NCBI GenBank assembly: GCA_030626045.1
Contig: DAOUPS010000026.1
Location: 1-10,140, forward strand
DNA length: 10,140 bases
Origin: a bacterium
Lineage (GTDB): Bacteria > Patescibacteriota > Minisyncoccia > Moranbacterales > DUUL01
Direction: 5' to 3'
A program made the translations under genes and the position numbers. This document shows positions 1 through 7,167 of the stretch, in pieces. The stretch's first letter is position 1, and each line of letters begins with the position of its first letter. A model generated the notes under the pieces. That model searched no databases and was not told the origin of the DNA. It saw only the letters and a list, made by a program, of their open reading frames with translations.

Positions 1-1
1 A

Positions 2-475
2 GTGGCTACTCAAGTAATTAGCGAATCAACCAGCGGTAAAGACGTAACAGAGCAATACATCGATTTACAAGCGCAGTTAAAAAACAAGCGGGCCGAGGAA
101 AAAACTTTTGTTAAGATTTTAGATCGAGCTGGGAAAATTGAAGATGTGCTGAAAGTCACCAAAGAAATTTCTCGAGCAAGGGGAGAGATTGAAAGACTAG
201 AAGGCAGAATAAGATATCTGGAGTCTCAAACCGATATGTCAACAATTACAGTGAGTTTAAGCGAGGATATTGAAATAACTCCTGTCGGCGAAGACTGGCG
301 GCCATGGCAAGTAGTGAAAAGTTCGGTTAAGACCTTGATCAAAAATGCACAAGGATCTATTGACAACCTGATCTATTTTATCGTCGTGAAAATTCCTTCC
401 ATTATCGTATTCTTGCTGATCTTGTGGATGGTATATTGGATTGGGAAAAAAGCTTATGAAAAAATGAAAGCTTAA
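2..475 (+). CDS. DUF4349-type membrane protein, C-terminal part (5' end outside window)
   Basis: The reading frame is open at the left edge, so this is the last 157 or so residues of a longer protein; the GTG at position 2 is an internal codon, not a start. The visible part begins with the motif SGKDVTEQYIDLQAQLKN, followed by a charged helical stretch (about 25-75) likely to form a coiled coil and a short strand segment, MSTITVSLSED. This pattern is typical of DUF4349 proteins. A hydrophobic helix (about 122-147) and a short basic tail (KKAYEKMKA) close the protein, so the C-terminus should be membrane-anchored with its end in the cytoplasm. The biochemical role of the family is not known. 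An intrinsic terminator follows the TAA stop by 36 bp, so the gene ends its transcription unit. Confidence 0.8.
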   Translation: MATQVISESTSGKDVTEQYIDLQAQLKNKRAEEKTFVKILDRAGKIEDVLKVTKEISRARGEIERLEGRIRYLESQTDMSTITVSLSEDIEITPVGEDWRPWQVVKSSVKTLIKNAQGSIDNLIYFIVVKIPSIIVFLLILWMVYWIGKKAYEKMKA

Positions 476-511
476 AATTTACATGAAATTATTTGGTAAG
501 TTGAAATTATT

Positions 512-549
512 AAGTGAACTGTTTGTTGTGGTGGACAGTTCACTTTTTT
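512..549 (+). terminator. Intrinsic terminator after the DUF4349 gene
   Basis: A perfect 10-bp inverted repeat, AAGTGAACTG (512-521) and CAGTTCACTT (536-545), encloses a 14-nt loop. The T run extends to 549 (T544-T549). It lies 36 bp after the stop codon of the upstream gene. On the minus strand the stem is not followed by a T run, so it should act on plus-strand transcripts only. Confidence 0.85.
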
Positions 550-757
550 ATGTCAAAATATAAAATATCCGAAATGTATTTTTGCAAAAACGATCTTTTA
601 GCTCAAATAGAACGTTCTGGCAAGTTTCATTCTAAAACTTTGCCCCAAATACTCGAGGTTATGACATTTGACCCGCTTAAGCGGACTGCGACAGAAGAGG
701 GTTTTCAAACAGATTCCAACCAGTCCGGTTCGGGAACAGCGCTACATTAGCAATTAT
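550..757. other. Intergenic stretch upstream of recO, no convincing gene
   Basis: Between the terminator and recO I find no gene I can support. An open frame from an ATG at 550 runs 66 codons to 750, but it starts in the terminator's T run and its product has no recognisable features. The stretch has three small inverted repeats: TTTTTGCAAAAA at 579-590, an imperfect hairpin 619-644 (GGCAAGTTT against AAACTTTGCC, one bulge), and CCGCTTAAGCGG at 673-684. The recO promoter should lie here, because the upstream unit is terminated, but no clear pair of hexamers stands out. Confidence 0.45.
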
Positions 758-1513
758 ATGACATACAAAACGGAAGCAATTATCTTAGGATCATTTGACG
801 TCAAACAGTATGATCGCGCATATACTGTTTTGTCGAAAGAGAAAGGGAAGATGTTGGTTCTTGGCATAGGCACGAGAAAACCAAAAGCAAAGCTGGCGTC
901 CGGACTTGAACCAGTCACAAAATCAGAAATTTTTTGTATAAAAGGCCGGCAGTTTGATCGCGTTGCAGGTGTTATTATCAACGATCAGTATCCGAATTTG
1001 AAAAAAACCCTTGAAGAATTGGTATCTGTAAGAAAATGCTTAAAGATCATCGAGGATATTTTGCCTGAAAACGAAGTATTTACAGAGGTCTATGAAGCCC
1101 TTGATATTTTTTTGAAAAAAATTGATAAAAGCCGTATTTCAAAAAAGAGATCAAATCAAGATCAAAAAACGTTAATTTCACTTTTACGCGTTGCTGTTAT
1201 TTGGAAAGCGGCGGGCTATGCCGGCTACAAGCCGCGTGTCTTTCACTGTGTATCTTGCGGAAAACGAATAATAAGCGGTGAGAAATACAAATTTATAATT
1301 CCTGCTGGAATTTTATGCCAAGATTGCTGTTTTAAAGATTCCGGCTTGAGTATTGAGCTGTCAGAGGATGCGGTTAAAATTCTTCGGATATTTTTACATA
1401 AAAAACCGGATATTGTAGAAAAAATACATACTCGGACATCGGTTGCCCAAGAACTGGAAAAAATATCAGTATTATTTCTGCAGCATATTCTTAACAAGAA
1501 AGTGCATTTTTAA
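758..1513 (+). CDS. recO: DNA repair protein RecO
   Basis: RecO works in the RecF(O)R pathway: it binds SSB-coated single-stranded DNA, anneals strands and, with RecR, helps load RecA at gaps. The 251-aa product opens with the family's N-terminal OB-fold signature, MTYKTEAIILGSFDVKQYDR, followed by SKEKGK (26-31) and an all-helical domain. It carries the Zn-binding cysteines CVSC (C164, C167) and CQDC (C187, C190). Length matches the usual 230-260 aa. The frame stays open upstream to 668, but the ATG at 758 is chosen because homology-like sequence starts there and RecO normally begins with this MxxKTEAIIL pattern. No Shine-Dalgarno sequence precedes it. recA lies 4.6 kb downstream on the same strand, so two partners of the pathway are close together. 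Confidence 0.93.
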   Translation: MTYKTEAIILGSFDVKQYDRAYTVLSKEKGKMLVLGIGTRKPKAKLASGLEPVTKSEIFCIKGRQFDRVAGVIINDQYPNLKKTLEELVSVRKCLKIIEDILPENEVFTEVYEALDIFLKKIDKSRISKKRSNQDQKTLISLLRVAVIWKAAGYAGYKPRVFHCVSCGKRIISGEKYKFIIPAGILCQDCCFKDSGLSIELSEDAVKILRIFLHKKPDIVEKIHTRTSVAQELEKISVLFLQHILNKKVHF

Positions 1514-1569
1514 ATAGCAATAAGCATTTGAAAGATTTCTGTTCAGTTCTTTTAATTAATTACTTTTTT

Positions 1570-1578
1570 TGCTATAAT
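1570..1578 (+). promoter_or_regulatory. Extended -10 promoter for the Ig-repeat surface protein
   Basis: TGCTATAAT at 1570-1578 is a perfect extended -10 element (TGn plus TATAAT). The -35 position (about 1550-1555, TTTTAA) is poor, as is often tolerated with an extended -10. Transcription would start near 1585, about 30 nt before the ATG at 1615. This supports that start over an in-frame ATG at 1528, which lies upstream of the promoter. Confidence 0.6.
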
Positions 1579-1614
1579 AGTTCTGATACGAGTAATTTGT
1601 TCATAAAAACAAAA

Positions 1615-3534
1615 ATGAAACTTGGCAATCTTTTTAAAAAGCTTTATCAGCGAAAAAATAAGATCGAGGACCGCAAGCTCGCAGATGATTTTTATGATCC
1701 GCTGAAAGAAAAACAACCGAAAGACAAATTTGAAAAATTCGAAAGCAAGGTCTTGGATAAACAAGCGGGAGAAGACATCTCTGATGAGCAACTTAGAGAG
1801 CGAAATAGAAAATTTTTCGTTTTTGGTGCTATTATTATTGGTATTTTAGTTGGTATGGTGGTGATCATCGTTTTATATTTTAGGTTTATCGGCAGTGCGT
1901 TTTTAGAAGAGCGCATAGAAGTCATTATTGATGGTTCTGATTGTGTACGAAGCGCGGAAGAAAGTTCGTATAAGATCACGATGGTAAATTCCAATAGAGT
2001 CTCTTTGCAAAATGTGAAGTTGCGGCTAAGCTATCCTGAAAATATGGTAATTGCCGAGCAGCCGTTTATCCAAAAACAAGGATTTAATAATTCGAAAATT
2101 GACGTTGGCACTATTCCGGCTAAAGGAAAAAAAGAATACGAAGTAATTTTTAAACCATTTGGCCCAAGGGACCGTCAAGTGTATCTTAATGCTTCGATGT
2201 TGTACCAGCCAAAGAATTTTAATAGCACTTTCGAAAGAAGTGTTCAAAAGAGTATTATTATTAAATCATCACCGGTAGTTTTAACAATAATTCCGGTAAA
2301 ACAGGCGGCTAGTGGAGAGGCGGTCAGCATTGATTTGATTATAAAGAATGAAAGTTCAGCTTCGTATGAAAATCTTGAGCTGAAAATTGATTATCCGGAA
2401 GGTTTTATATTTGACAAAAGTGAACCTGTACCAACGAAAGATGAAAGAATTTGGAAAATTTCGAGTTTTGGTTCAAAAGAACAGGTAAAGATCAGTATTT
2501 CAGGGACAATTGAAGGGCCGATAGATTCTTTAAAAAGATTTCACGCCGTGGTTGGTGAGCCGAGAGAAAGTGATAATGACTTTCTAACATATACTGAAAA
2601 CGAAGGCATTATTAGGATTATCCCGAGTAGAGTCCAGCTTATTGTTAATCAGGGTCCGGAGGCGGTGTATCCTGGTAAGGACGTATGTTATAAAATAACT
2701 TTCAAAAATACTTCAGATGTTGCGCTTCGAGATCTAATAATTTACCAATATATTGATATCGACTCTCGCTTACTCATGAAAAAAAGAGTAAAAGCGATAG
2801 ATGGTTATTATGACAGTGAAAAAAATGTTATATTTTGGAAGGCATCCGATGTTCCCGCTCTTAAAAATCTTCAGCCAGGCGAAGAAGGATTTGTAAACAG
2901 CACAGTGCCGATATCAGAAAACGTGCCGATGAACAACGAAAATGATAAGAATTTTACTCTTACGTCTTATGCTGAAATAGAAAGTTTAGATGTTGATTCT
3001 TCTTTATGGCGAAACAAACGTATTCGTTCAACTGAGAAAGAAATGAAAGTGCACTCAAAAATGATCCTGAACGTATCTGCCGCGTATAATGACGGAGAAT
3101 TGCCAAACAGTGGTCCGGTTCCTCTTAAAGTTCAAGAAGAAACAACCTTTACCATCAGATTTTCAATTATGAATACATCAAACGATCTTAAGAATGTGAT
3201 CTTAAAGACCAGCATGCCGTCTGGTATTATCTGGAAAGAAAGCTATCTTCCTGAAAATGCCGGTGTCGAAATTAATACTAGAAGCAATGATATTAAATGG
3301 GTAGTTGGTACTGTTGATGCCGGAATCGGGTTTATTGAACCAGTTAGAACTCTTGCGTTTCAAGTAGGCGTTCGTCCGTCTGCGAACCAAGCCGGAAATG
3401 AGAGGAAAATTAATTTGTTGAAAGCTATTGATATTACAGCGCTTGATTCTTTCACTGGAGCCGAAGTATCATATCATTTTAAGAGTATTCGTCTTATTGA
3501 TGTAAGTGATATTGATCCGAGTATAGAAGAATGA
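1615..3534 (+). CDS. Single-pass surface protein with four Ig-like (DUF11/CARDB-like) repeats
   Basis: No named gene is recognised. The 639-aa product has a charged, lysine-rich cytoplasmic head (1-66), one transmembrane helix (about 67-92) and a long extracellular part. That part repeats a beta-sandwich pattern about four times (roughly 103-217, 220-336, 338-480, 482-630). Each unit has a strand ending in N-x-S or N-T-S, then a 'conserved-L strand' and a YPE or MPSG turn: SYPENM at 139, DYPEGF at 259, SMPSGI at 533. This resembles the DUF11 and CARDB domains of cell-surface proteins. There is no cleavable signal peptide, sorting motif or second helix, so it should sit N-in, C-out. A frame open to 1528 would add 29 residues, but the promoter at 1570-1578 argues against it. 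A structural or adhesive envelope role is likely but is inference only. Confidence 0.75.
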   Translation: MKLGNLFKKLYQRKNKIEDRKLADDFYDPLKEKQPKDKFEKFESKVLDKQAGEDISDEQLRERNRKFFVFGAIIIGILVGMVVIIVLYFRFIGSAFLEERIEVIIDGSDCVRSAEESSYKITMVNSNRVSLQNVKLRLSYPENMVIAEQPFIQKQGFNNSKIDVGTIPAKGKKEYEVIFKPFGPRDRQVYLNASMLYQPKNFNSTFERSVQKSIIIKSSPVVLTIIPVKQAASGEAVSIDLIIKNESSASYENLELKIDYPEGFIFDKSEPVPTKDERIWKISSFGSKEQVKISISGTIEGPIDSLKRFHAVVGEPRESDNDFLTYTENEGIIRIIPSRVQLIVNQGPEAVYPGKDVCYKITFKNTSDVALRDLIIYQYIDIDSRLLMKKRVKAIDGYYDSEKNVIFWKASDVPALKNLQPGEEGFVNSTVPISENVPMNNENDKNFTLTSYAEIESLDVDSSLWRNKRIRSTEKEMKVHSKMILNVSAAYNDGELPNSGPVPLKVQEETTFTIRFSIMNTSNDLKNVILKTSMPSGIIWKESYLPENAGVEINTRSNDIKWVVGTVDAGIGFIEPVRTLAFQVGVRPSANQAGNERKINLLKAIDITALDSFTGAEVSYHFKSIRLIDVSDIDPSIEE

Positions 3535-3581
3535 TTTGTTCAACAGTTCTCTAAAGATAAAAATAGCAAATTATTTTGTAA

Positions 3582-4736
3582 ATGTTTACTATAAAGTCAG
3601 TTAGTGGCGGGTTTCGAAAAGGAAAATTGCAGACAAGGAGCGGAGTTCTCGACACTCCGCTTTTTATGCCGATTGCGACTAAAGGAGCAGTGAAACATAT
3701 TGGTCCTGAGGAAATTCAGGCAATCGGATACGAGCTTATTTTGGGAAATACTTATCATTTATGGCTTAGACCGGGAGATGAATCCATTAAAGAAGCCGGA
3801 GGGTTGCACGCTTTTATGAATTGGAATAAACCAATTTTAACTGATAGCGGCGGATTTCAGGTTTTTTCTCTTGGGGAGCGGGCGCGAAAAAAGTTTGGTA
3901 TTTCCGGTGTGAAGCTTACAGAAAAAAATGTGGAGTTTACTGATCCGTTAAACGGGTCGTGCCATGCTCTTTCACCGGAAAGATCAATTGAAATACAATT
4001 CAATCTCGGTTCGGACATTATTATGTGCTTGGATGAATGTCCGCCATATCCGTGCAGCCATAACGCTGCCAGAATGTCGCTGGAATTAACAACAAGATGG
4101 GCACAGCGATGCTACGATCGTTTTCAAATTTTAACCAAAAGATCAACCAACAAAACACAATCTCAAAAACCCCTGTTATTTGGAATTATTCAGGGGTCAA
4201 TATATGAAGACCTTCGAAGACAATCAACAAAAGAAATTACAGGAATTAATTTTGACGGCTTTGCGATTGGTGGTGTTGCCGTTGGAGAGCCCCGAGAAAA
4301 ATTACATGAAATTCTTAAATGGGTTATCCCCTTGCTTCCGAAAGATAAGCCGCGTTATTTAATGGGATTAGGCAAACCGGAGGAAATTGCGGCAGCAGTA
4401 TCTGCCGGTATTGATATGTTTGACTGTGTTATCCCGACGCGCGAAGGGCGCCACGGACGTTTGTTTGTCTGGAATGAAAAATTTCGCGACTCTTCATGCG
4501 AAAATATCGTACAGTCCGGCAAGTCGTTTTATTCAACGATTAACATCATGAATGAAAAATTTCGCGACGACTTTTTTCCAATTGATCGGAAATGCACATG
4601 TTACGCGTGCACACATTATTCAAAGGCATATATTCGTCATCTTCTTTCTATTAATGAACCTTTTGGACAGCGGTTGGCATCACTGCATAATCTTACATTT
4701 TATTACGATCTGATGAAAAAGTTGCGAACAGAGTGA
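3582..4736 (+). CDS. tgt: tRNA-guanine transglycosylase
   Basis: Tgt exchanges guanine-34 in GUN-anticodon tRNAs for preQ1 (bacterial enzymes) or queuine, on the way to queuosine. The 384-aa product has the full set of family residues: the general base D88 in TDSGGFQ, LDECPPYP (150-157), the substrate-pocket loop GGVAVGE (230-236), the nucleophile D281 in FDCVIPTREGRHG, and a Zn site of C338, C340, C343 and H369. The barrel therefore looks intact and active. Compared with the E. coli enzyme, about 19 residues are inserted between GRLFV and NIMNEKFRDD, and the C-terminus is shorter. The insertion carries an 18-bp direct repeat. No queuosine biosynthesis gene is seen in the window, so the cell may salvage its base. 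No Shine-Dalgarno sequence precedes the ATG. Confidence 0.95.
   Translation: MFTIKSVSGGFRKGKLQTRSGVLDTPLFMPIATKGAVKHIGPEEIQAIGYELILGNTYHLWLRPGDESIKEAGGLHAFMNWNKPILTDSGGFQVFSLGERARKKFGISGVKLTEKNVEFTDPLNGSCHALSPERSIEIQFNLGSDIIMCLDECPPYPCSHNAARMSLELTTRWAQRCYDRFQILTKRSTNKTQSQKPLLFGIIQGSIYEDLRRQSTKEITGINFDGFAIGGVAVGEPREKLHEILKWVIPLLPKDKPRYLMGLGKPEEIAAAVSAGIDMFDCVIPTREGRHGRLFVWNEKFRDSSCENIVQSGKSFYSTINIMNEKFRDDFFPIDRKCTCYACTHYSKAYIRHLLSINEPFGQRLASLHNLTFYYDLMKKLRTE
4473..4568 (+). repeat. 18-bp perfect direct repeat inside tgt
   Basis: The sequence AATGAAAAATTTCGCGAC occurs at 4473-4490 and again at 4551-4568, a distance of 78 bp (26 codons, in frame). Both copies encode NEKFRD (residues 298-303 and 324-329). 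The second copy matches the position of the normal family segment (NAKYKSD in E. coli). The first lies in the inserted piece, so the insertion probably arose by a local in-frame duplication that later diverged between the copies. Confidence 0.85.
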
Positions 4737-4812
4737 AGTGTATGATATGAATAATAGTGTAGCGCTTAAAGGAATATCTTAAAGAGCTCTTTCATTGATC
4801 CGTTCCATTTCT

Positions 4813-4818
4813 TATAAT
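4813..4818 (+). promoter_or_regulatory. Possible -10 box in the tgt-rodZ gap
   Basis: TATAAT at 4813-4818 lies 77 bp after the tgt stop. The -35 position (TTTCAT at 4790-4795, spacing 17) is poor. If used, the transcript would carry the branched structure at 4844-4900 and the palindrome at 4929-4964 as a long rodZ leader. This is weak evidence. Confidence 0.25.
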
Positions 4819-4836
4819 TCTTAATTATCCTGTTTC

Positions 4837-4900
4837 AAAAAAGGCTCGTCTTCGCTGTAAACTGAAGCTGTTCACGAACAGCGTGGTTCCGAGCACTCGG
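4837..4900. other. Cluster of inverted repeats, possible branched RNA or minus-strand terminator
   Basis: Several pairings nest here: GCTCG (4844-4848) with CGAGC (4890-4894) as an outer stem, CTTC (4850-4853) with GAAG (4864-4867), and GCTGTTC (4867-4873) with GAACAGC (4876-4882). CCGAG-CA-CTCGG (4889-4900) is an alternative to the outer stem. On the minus strand the outer stem runs straight into C and six Ts (4842-4837), as an intrinsic terminator would. The GC content is clearly higher than in the surrounding AT-rich DNA. No known riboswitch or RNA family is recognised. Confidence 0.4.
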
Positions 4901-4928
4901 GATAAAATTTCCTAACTTTTGCTAATGG

Positions 4929-4964
4929 AGCTAGCCATGCCGCTCGCGAGCGGCATGGCTAGCT
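4929..4964. repeat. Perfect 36-bp palindrome upstream of rodZ
   Basis: The half-site AGCTAGCCATGCCGCTCG is followed directly by its exact reverse complement, centred between 4946 and 4947, without mismatch or spacer. It is much richer in GC than the flanks. There is no T run on either side, so it is not an intrinsic terminator. Its right half plus 13 bp of flank (4956-4977) recurs at the window's right end with 20 of 22 bases identical, so it belongs to a repeated element. It lies within a 308-bp gap between tgt and rodZ, 80 bp before the rodZ start. Confidence 0.9.
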
Positions 4965-4982
4965 TGATAACAATCCCATGGA

Positions 4983-5011
4983 TTTACAAATCTGTTTTTG
5001 TGCGATATTCT
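4983..5011 (+). promoter_or_regulatory. Promoter for rodZ
   Basis: TTTACA (4983-4988, five of six consensus bases) and TATTCT (5006-5011, four of six) are separated by 17 bp. Transcription would start near 5018, about 27 nt before the ATG at 5045. The promoter lies immediately downstream of the palindrome and its conserved flank, which would place that element just upstream of the -35 box. Confidence 0.55.
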
Positions 5012-5044
5012 ATTAGAGAAAGCATTTTACAAGATACAAACACA

Positions 5045-6103
5045 ATGGTTAGTTTTACTCGAAAAAAAATAAGTTCTCATACTCTTGGCGAAAAACTTAG
5101 GAAAATTCGGGAAGAAGCGAATGTGTCGCTCAGCGAAATCTCCAAAGTTACAAAAGTTCGAAAAGTTTACCTTGAAATGTTGGAAGAAGAGCGTTTTGAT
5201 GAGCTTCCGCCGGATGTATATGTACGAGGATTTTTAAATAGTTACGCGAACTATCTTGGCATTGAACCGGAGGATGTTTTTCGCCTGTACAAAAAAGAAA
5301 GGGGTATTCAGAAGAACATAAAAAAATTTAAATGTCCCATTCGACGGAACAGGAGATTTCAAATCCCTTCAATTACGATCACGTCCAAATTTTTTGTAAT
5401 TTCGACATTTGTGATTTTAGTCATGATAATGTCCGTTTATTTTTATCGAGAAGTGGGAAAGTTCTCTGAAAATCCGCGGCTGGCCATTGTCCAGCCGTTG
5501 AATAATATTTCAATTGATGGAAATACGGTGGAAATTGTCGGAGTCTCGGAAAAAAATGCTCGTGTGACGATCAACGGACAACCGATATATGTTGATGAAC
5601 ATGGGGAGTTTAAAGAAGTGGTAGGCCTTAAACAAGGAGTAAACGAACTCGAGATAAAAGCGGTTAACAGATTTAACAAAGAAGCGATAAAAAAGATCAA
5701 TATCTCAGCCAATTTTGATACGAGTAGTGCAATAAATGAAAATGAAGAAAAAGTAATGGGAGTTCAAGACCAGCAAGACAATGATGCAATTAGACTTGGG
5801 ATACAGATCGAACAAGTTCCGACGTGGGTTTCAATTGAAGTTGATGGCAATATTGTTCAAAGCGGAACAGTGTTGCCTGGATCCGTGCAAGTATTTGAGG
5901 GACAAGAACAGATTTCTGTTACTTCCGGAAAAGCCGATAAAACAGTGATAACATTGAACGGAAAGGTGCTTGGATCTCTTGGCGATATCCCTGGTGTTAT
6001 CCGTGATGTTGTATTCACAAAAAAGACAGAAACTATTCCCGAATCGTCAGTGACAGAACAAAATATTTCCGAGTTAGTAGAGGATAAAAACAAAGAAGAT
6101 TAA
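5045..6103 (+). CDS. rodZ: RodZ-like cell-shape protein (HTH, TM, Ig-like, DUF4115)
   Basis: RodZ links the MreB cytoskeleton to the wall-synthesis machinery in the membrane. The 352-aa product has the family order. An N-terminal HTH_25-type domain (about 14-83) carries LGEKLRKIREEANVSLSEIS and LPPDVYVRGFLNSYANYLG. A basic linker, a transmembrane helix (about 115-135) and an extracellular part follow. That part has an Ig-like domain (about 144-223, with VTINGQPIYVDEHGEFKEVV, as in Glucodextran_B-like or Big_9 domains) and a C-terminal DUF4115-like domain (about 252-325). The Ig-like insertion is extra compared with the classical protein. The frame is open to 4919, but the ATG at 5045 is chosen because the palindrome and promoter lie in the extension and the HTH domain starts just after it. 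recA follows after 41 bp. No Shine-Dalgarno sequence is seen. Confidence 0.85.
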   Translation: MVSFTRKKISSHTLGEKLRKIREEANVSLSEISKVTKVRKVYLEMLEEERFDELPPDVYVRGFLNSYANYLGIEPEDVFRLYKKERGIQKNIKKFKCPIRRNRRFQIPSITITSKFFVISTFVILVMIMSVYFYREVGKFSENPRLAIVQPLNNISIDGNTVEIVGVSEKNARVTINGQPIYVDEHGEFKEVVGLKQGVNELEIKAVNRFNKEAIKKINISANFDTSSAINENEEKVMGVQDQQDNDAIRLGIQIEQVPTWVSIEVDGNIVQSGTVLPGSVQVFEGQEQISVTSGKADKTVITLNGKVLGSLGDIPGVIRDVVFTKKTETIPESSVTEQNISELVEDKNKED

Positions 6104-6118
6104 AAAAAATAATTTTTT

Positions 6119-6124
6119 TATAAT
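6119..6124 (+). promoter_or_regulatory. Possible -10 box for recA
   Basis: TATAAT at 6119-6124 follows an A8/T7 run in the 41-bp gap between rodZ and recA and would give a leader of about 14 nt. No good -35 hexamer lies 16-19 bp upstream, so recA may also be read through from rodZ. No LexA-type operator is recognised in the gap. Confidence 0.35.
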
Positions 6125-6144
6125 AAAATGTAAGTCAGTGTTAT

Positions 6145-7158
6145 ATGACAGCAAAACAACAAGAAAAGGAGGAAAAAAAAGAAGTTCAGGAGGTAATAAG
6201 CGAGATCAAGCAGAGATTTGGCGAAGGCTCGATCATGAAGCTTGGTGAAATAAAGAAAGTTGATGTTGCCGCAATACCGACGGGATCCCCATCTCTTGAT
6301 ATTGCGCTTGGTATTGGGGGAGTTCCTCGTGGGAGAGTAATTGAAATATACGGACCTGAATCATCCGGAAAAACAACGCTGGCTTTACATATTATTGCCA
6401 ATGCCCAAAAAGAAGGCGGCGTAGCCGCTTTTGTTGACGCCGAACACGCGCTTGATCCATCCTATGCAAAAAAGATCGGTGTGAAGATCGATGAATTGCT
6501 AATTTCACAACCGGATGCAGGCGAACAAGCGCTTGAAATTGTTGAAGCACTGGTTCGGTCAAACGCAGTGGCTGTAATTGTTATTGATTCTGTTGCGGCG
6601 CTCACGCCGCGTGCTGAGATCGAAGGTGAAATGGGGGATTCTCATATGGGTCTTCAAGCAAGACTAATGTCTCAGGCGCTCAGAAAGCTCACCAGTATTA
6701 TAGCCAAGACAAATGTACTGGTTATTTTCATTAACCAAATTAGGATGAAAATTGGTGTTGTGTTTGGAAATCCTGAAACGACCACTGGCGGAAACGCATT
6801 AAAATTTTATTCTTCAGTGCGCATTGAGGTAAGGCGCAGTGCACAAATAAAGCAAGGCGATCAAATTATTGGCAATAGAGTGAAGGCAAAAATAGTGAAG
6901 AATAAGGTAGCGCCGCCATTTCAGATTACTGAATTTGATATTATGTACAACGAGGGGATCTCAAAAGAAGGGGATATTATTGATACCGGTGTAAAATATG
7001 AGGTCATTAAGAAATCCGGATCTTGGTACCAATTTAATGATGACAAAATCGGACAGGGACGCGAGGCTGCAAAAAAATATTTAAGAGAAAATCCAAAAGT
7101 TGCAGAAGAAATCCTCAAATTGGTCAAGAAAAAATTGCAAGAGGAAGATCAGACATAA
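6145..7158 (+). CDS. recA: Recombinase RecA
   Basis: RecA forms ATP-dependent filaments on single-stranded DNA, pairs homologous strands and, where present, triggers LexA cleavage. The 337-aa product is complete: Walker A GPESSGKTT (70-78), the catalytic glutamate E100 in VDAEHALDP, Walker B VIVIDS (144-149), loop L1 (GEMGDSHMGLQARLMSQALR, 161-180), INQIR (196-200), and loop L2 with FGNPETTTGGNALKFY (207-222). The C-terminus is short, with only a small acidic end (EEDQT), unlike the longer acidic tail of E. coli RecA. The N-terminus is rich in E, K and Q. The ATG at 6145 gives the usual spacing to the SIMKLG motif. Two AGGAGG-like purine runs lie inside the first codons, but no start codon follows them at a suitable distance. 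Confidence 0.98.
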   Translation: MTAKQQEKEEKKEVQEVISEIKQRFGEGSIMKLGEIKKVDVAAIPTGSPSLDIALGIGGVPRGRVIEIYGPESSGKTTLALHIIANAQKEGGVAAFVDAEHALDPSYAKKIGVKIDELLISQPDAGEQALEIVEALVRSNAVAVIVIDSVAALTPRAEIEGEMGDSHMGLQARLMSQALRKLTSIIAKTNVLVIFINQIRMKIGVVFGNPETTTGGNALKFYSSVRIEVRRSAQIKQGDQIIGNRVKAKIVKNKVAPPFQITEFDIMYNEGISKEGDIIDTGVKYEVIKKSGSWYQFNDDKIGQGREAAKKYLRENPKVAEEILKLVKKKLQEEDQT

Positions 7159-7167
7159 AAAGTCCCC

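Noticed and set aside
725..745. GGTTCG-like segment resembling a tRNA T-arm.
   Set aside because: No acceptor stem, anticodon arm or D-arm can be placed around it; only a 4-bp stem exists.
514..750. Open frame of 78 codons on the plus strand before recO.
   Set aside because: It begins inside the terminator hairpin. A later ATG at 550 starts at the end of the T run. The product shows no domain, helix pattern or family resemblance.
668..757. N-terminal extension of recO.
   Set aside because: The extra 30 residues are unlike RecO, whose conserved start pattern begins exactly at the ATG at 758.
1528..1614. N-terminal extension of the Ig-repeat protein.
   Set aside because: An extended -10 promoter lies inside it, and the extension is low-complexity sequence unlike the rest.
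4840..4915. Short open frame on the minus strand through the inverted-repeat cluster.
   Set aside because: It has under 30 codons, no start codon with support, and the DNA is better explained by its inverted repeats.
4919..5044. N-terminal extension of RodZ.
   Set aside because: It would translate the 36-bp palindrome and the promoter; the RodZ HTH domain starts just after the ATG at 5045.
6101..6120. A8/T7 inverted repeat after rodZ as a terminator.
   Set aside because: The stem would consist only of A-U pairs, too weak for an intrinsic terminator; it more likely serves as promoter DNA for recA.
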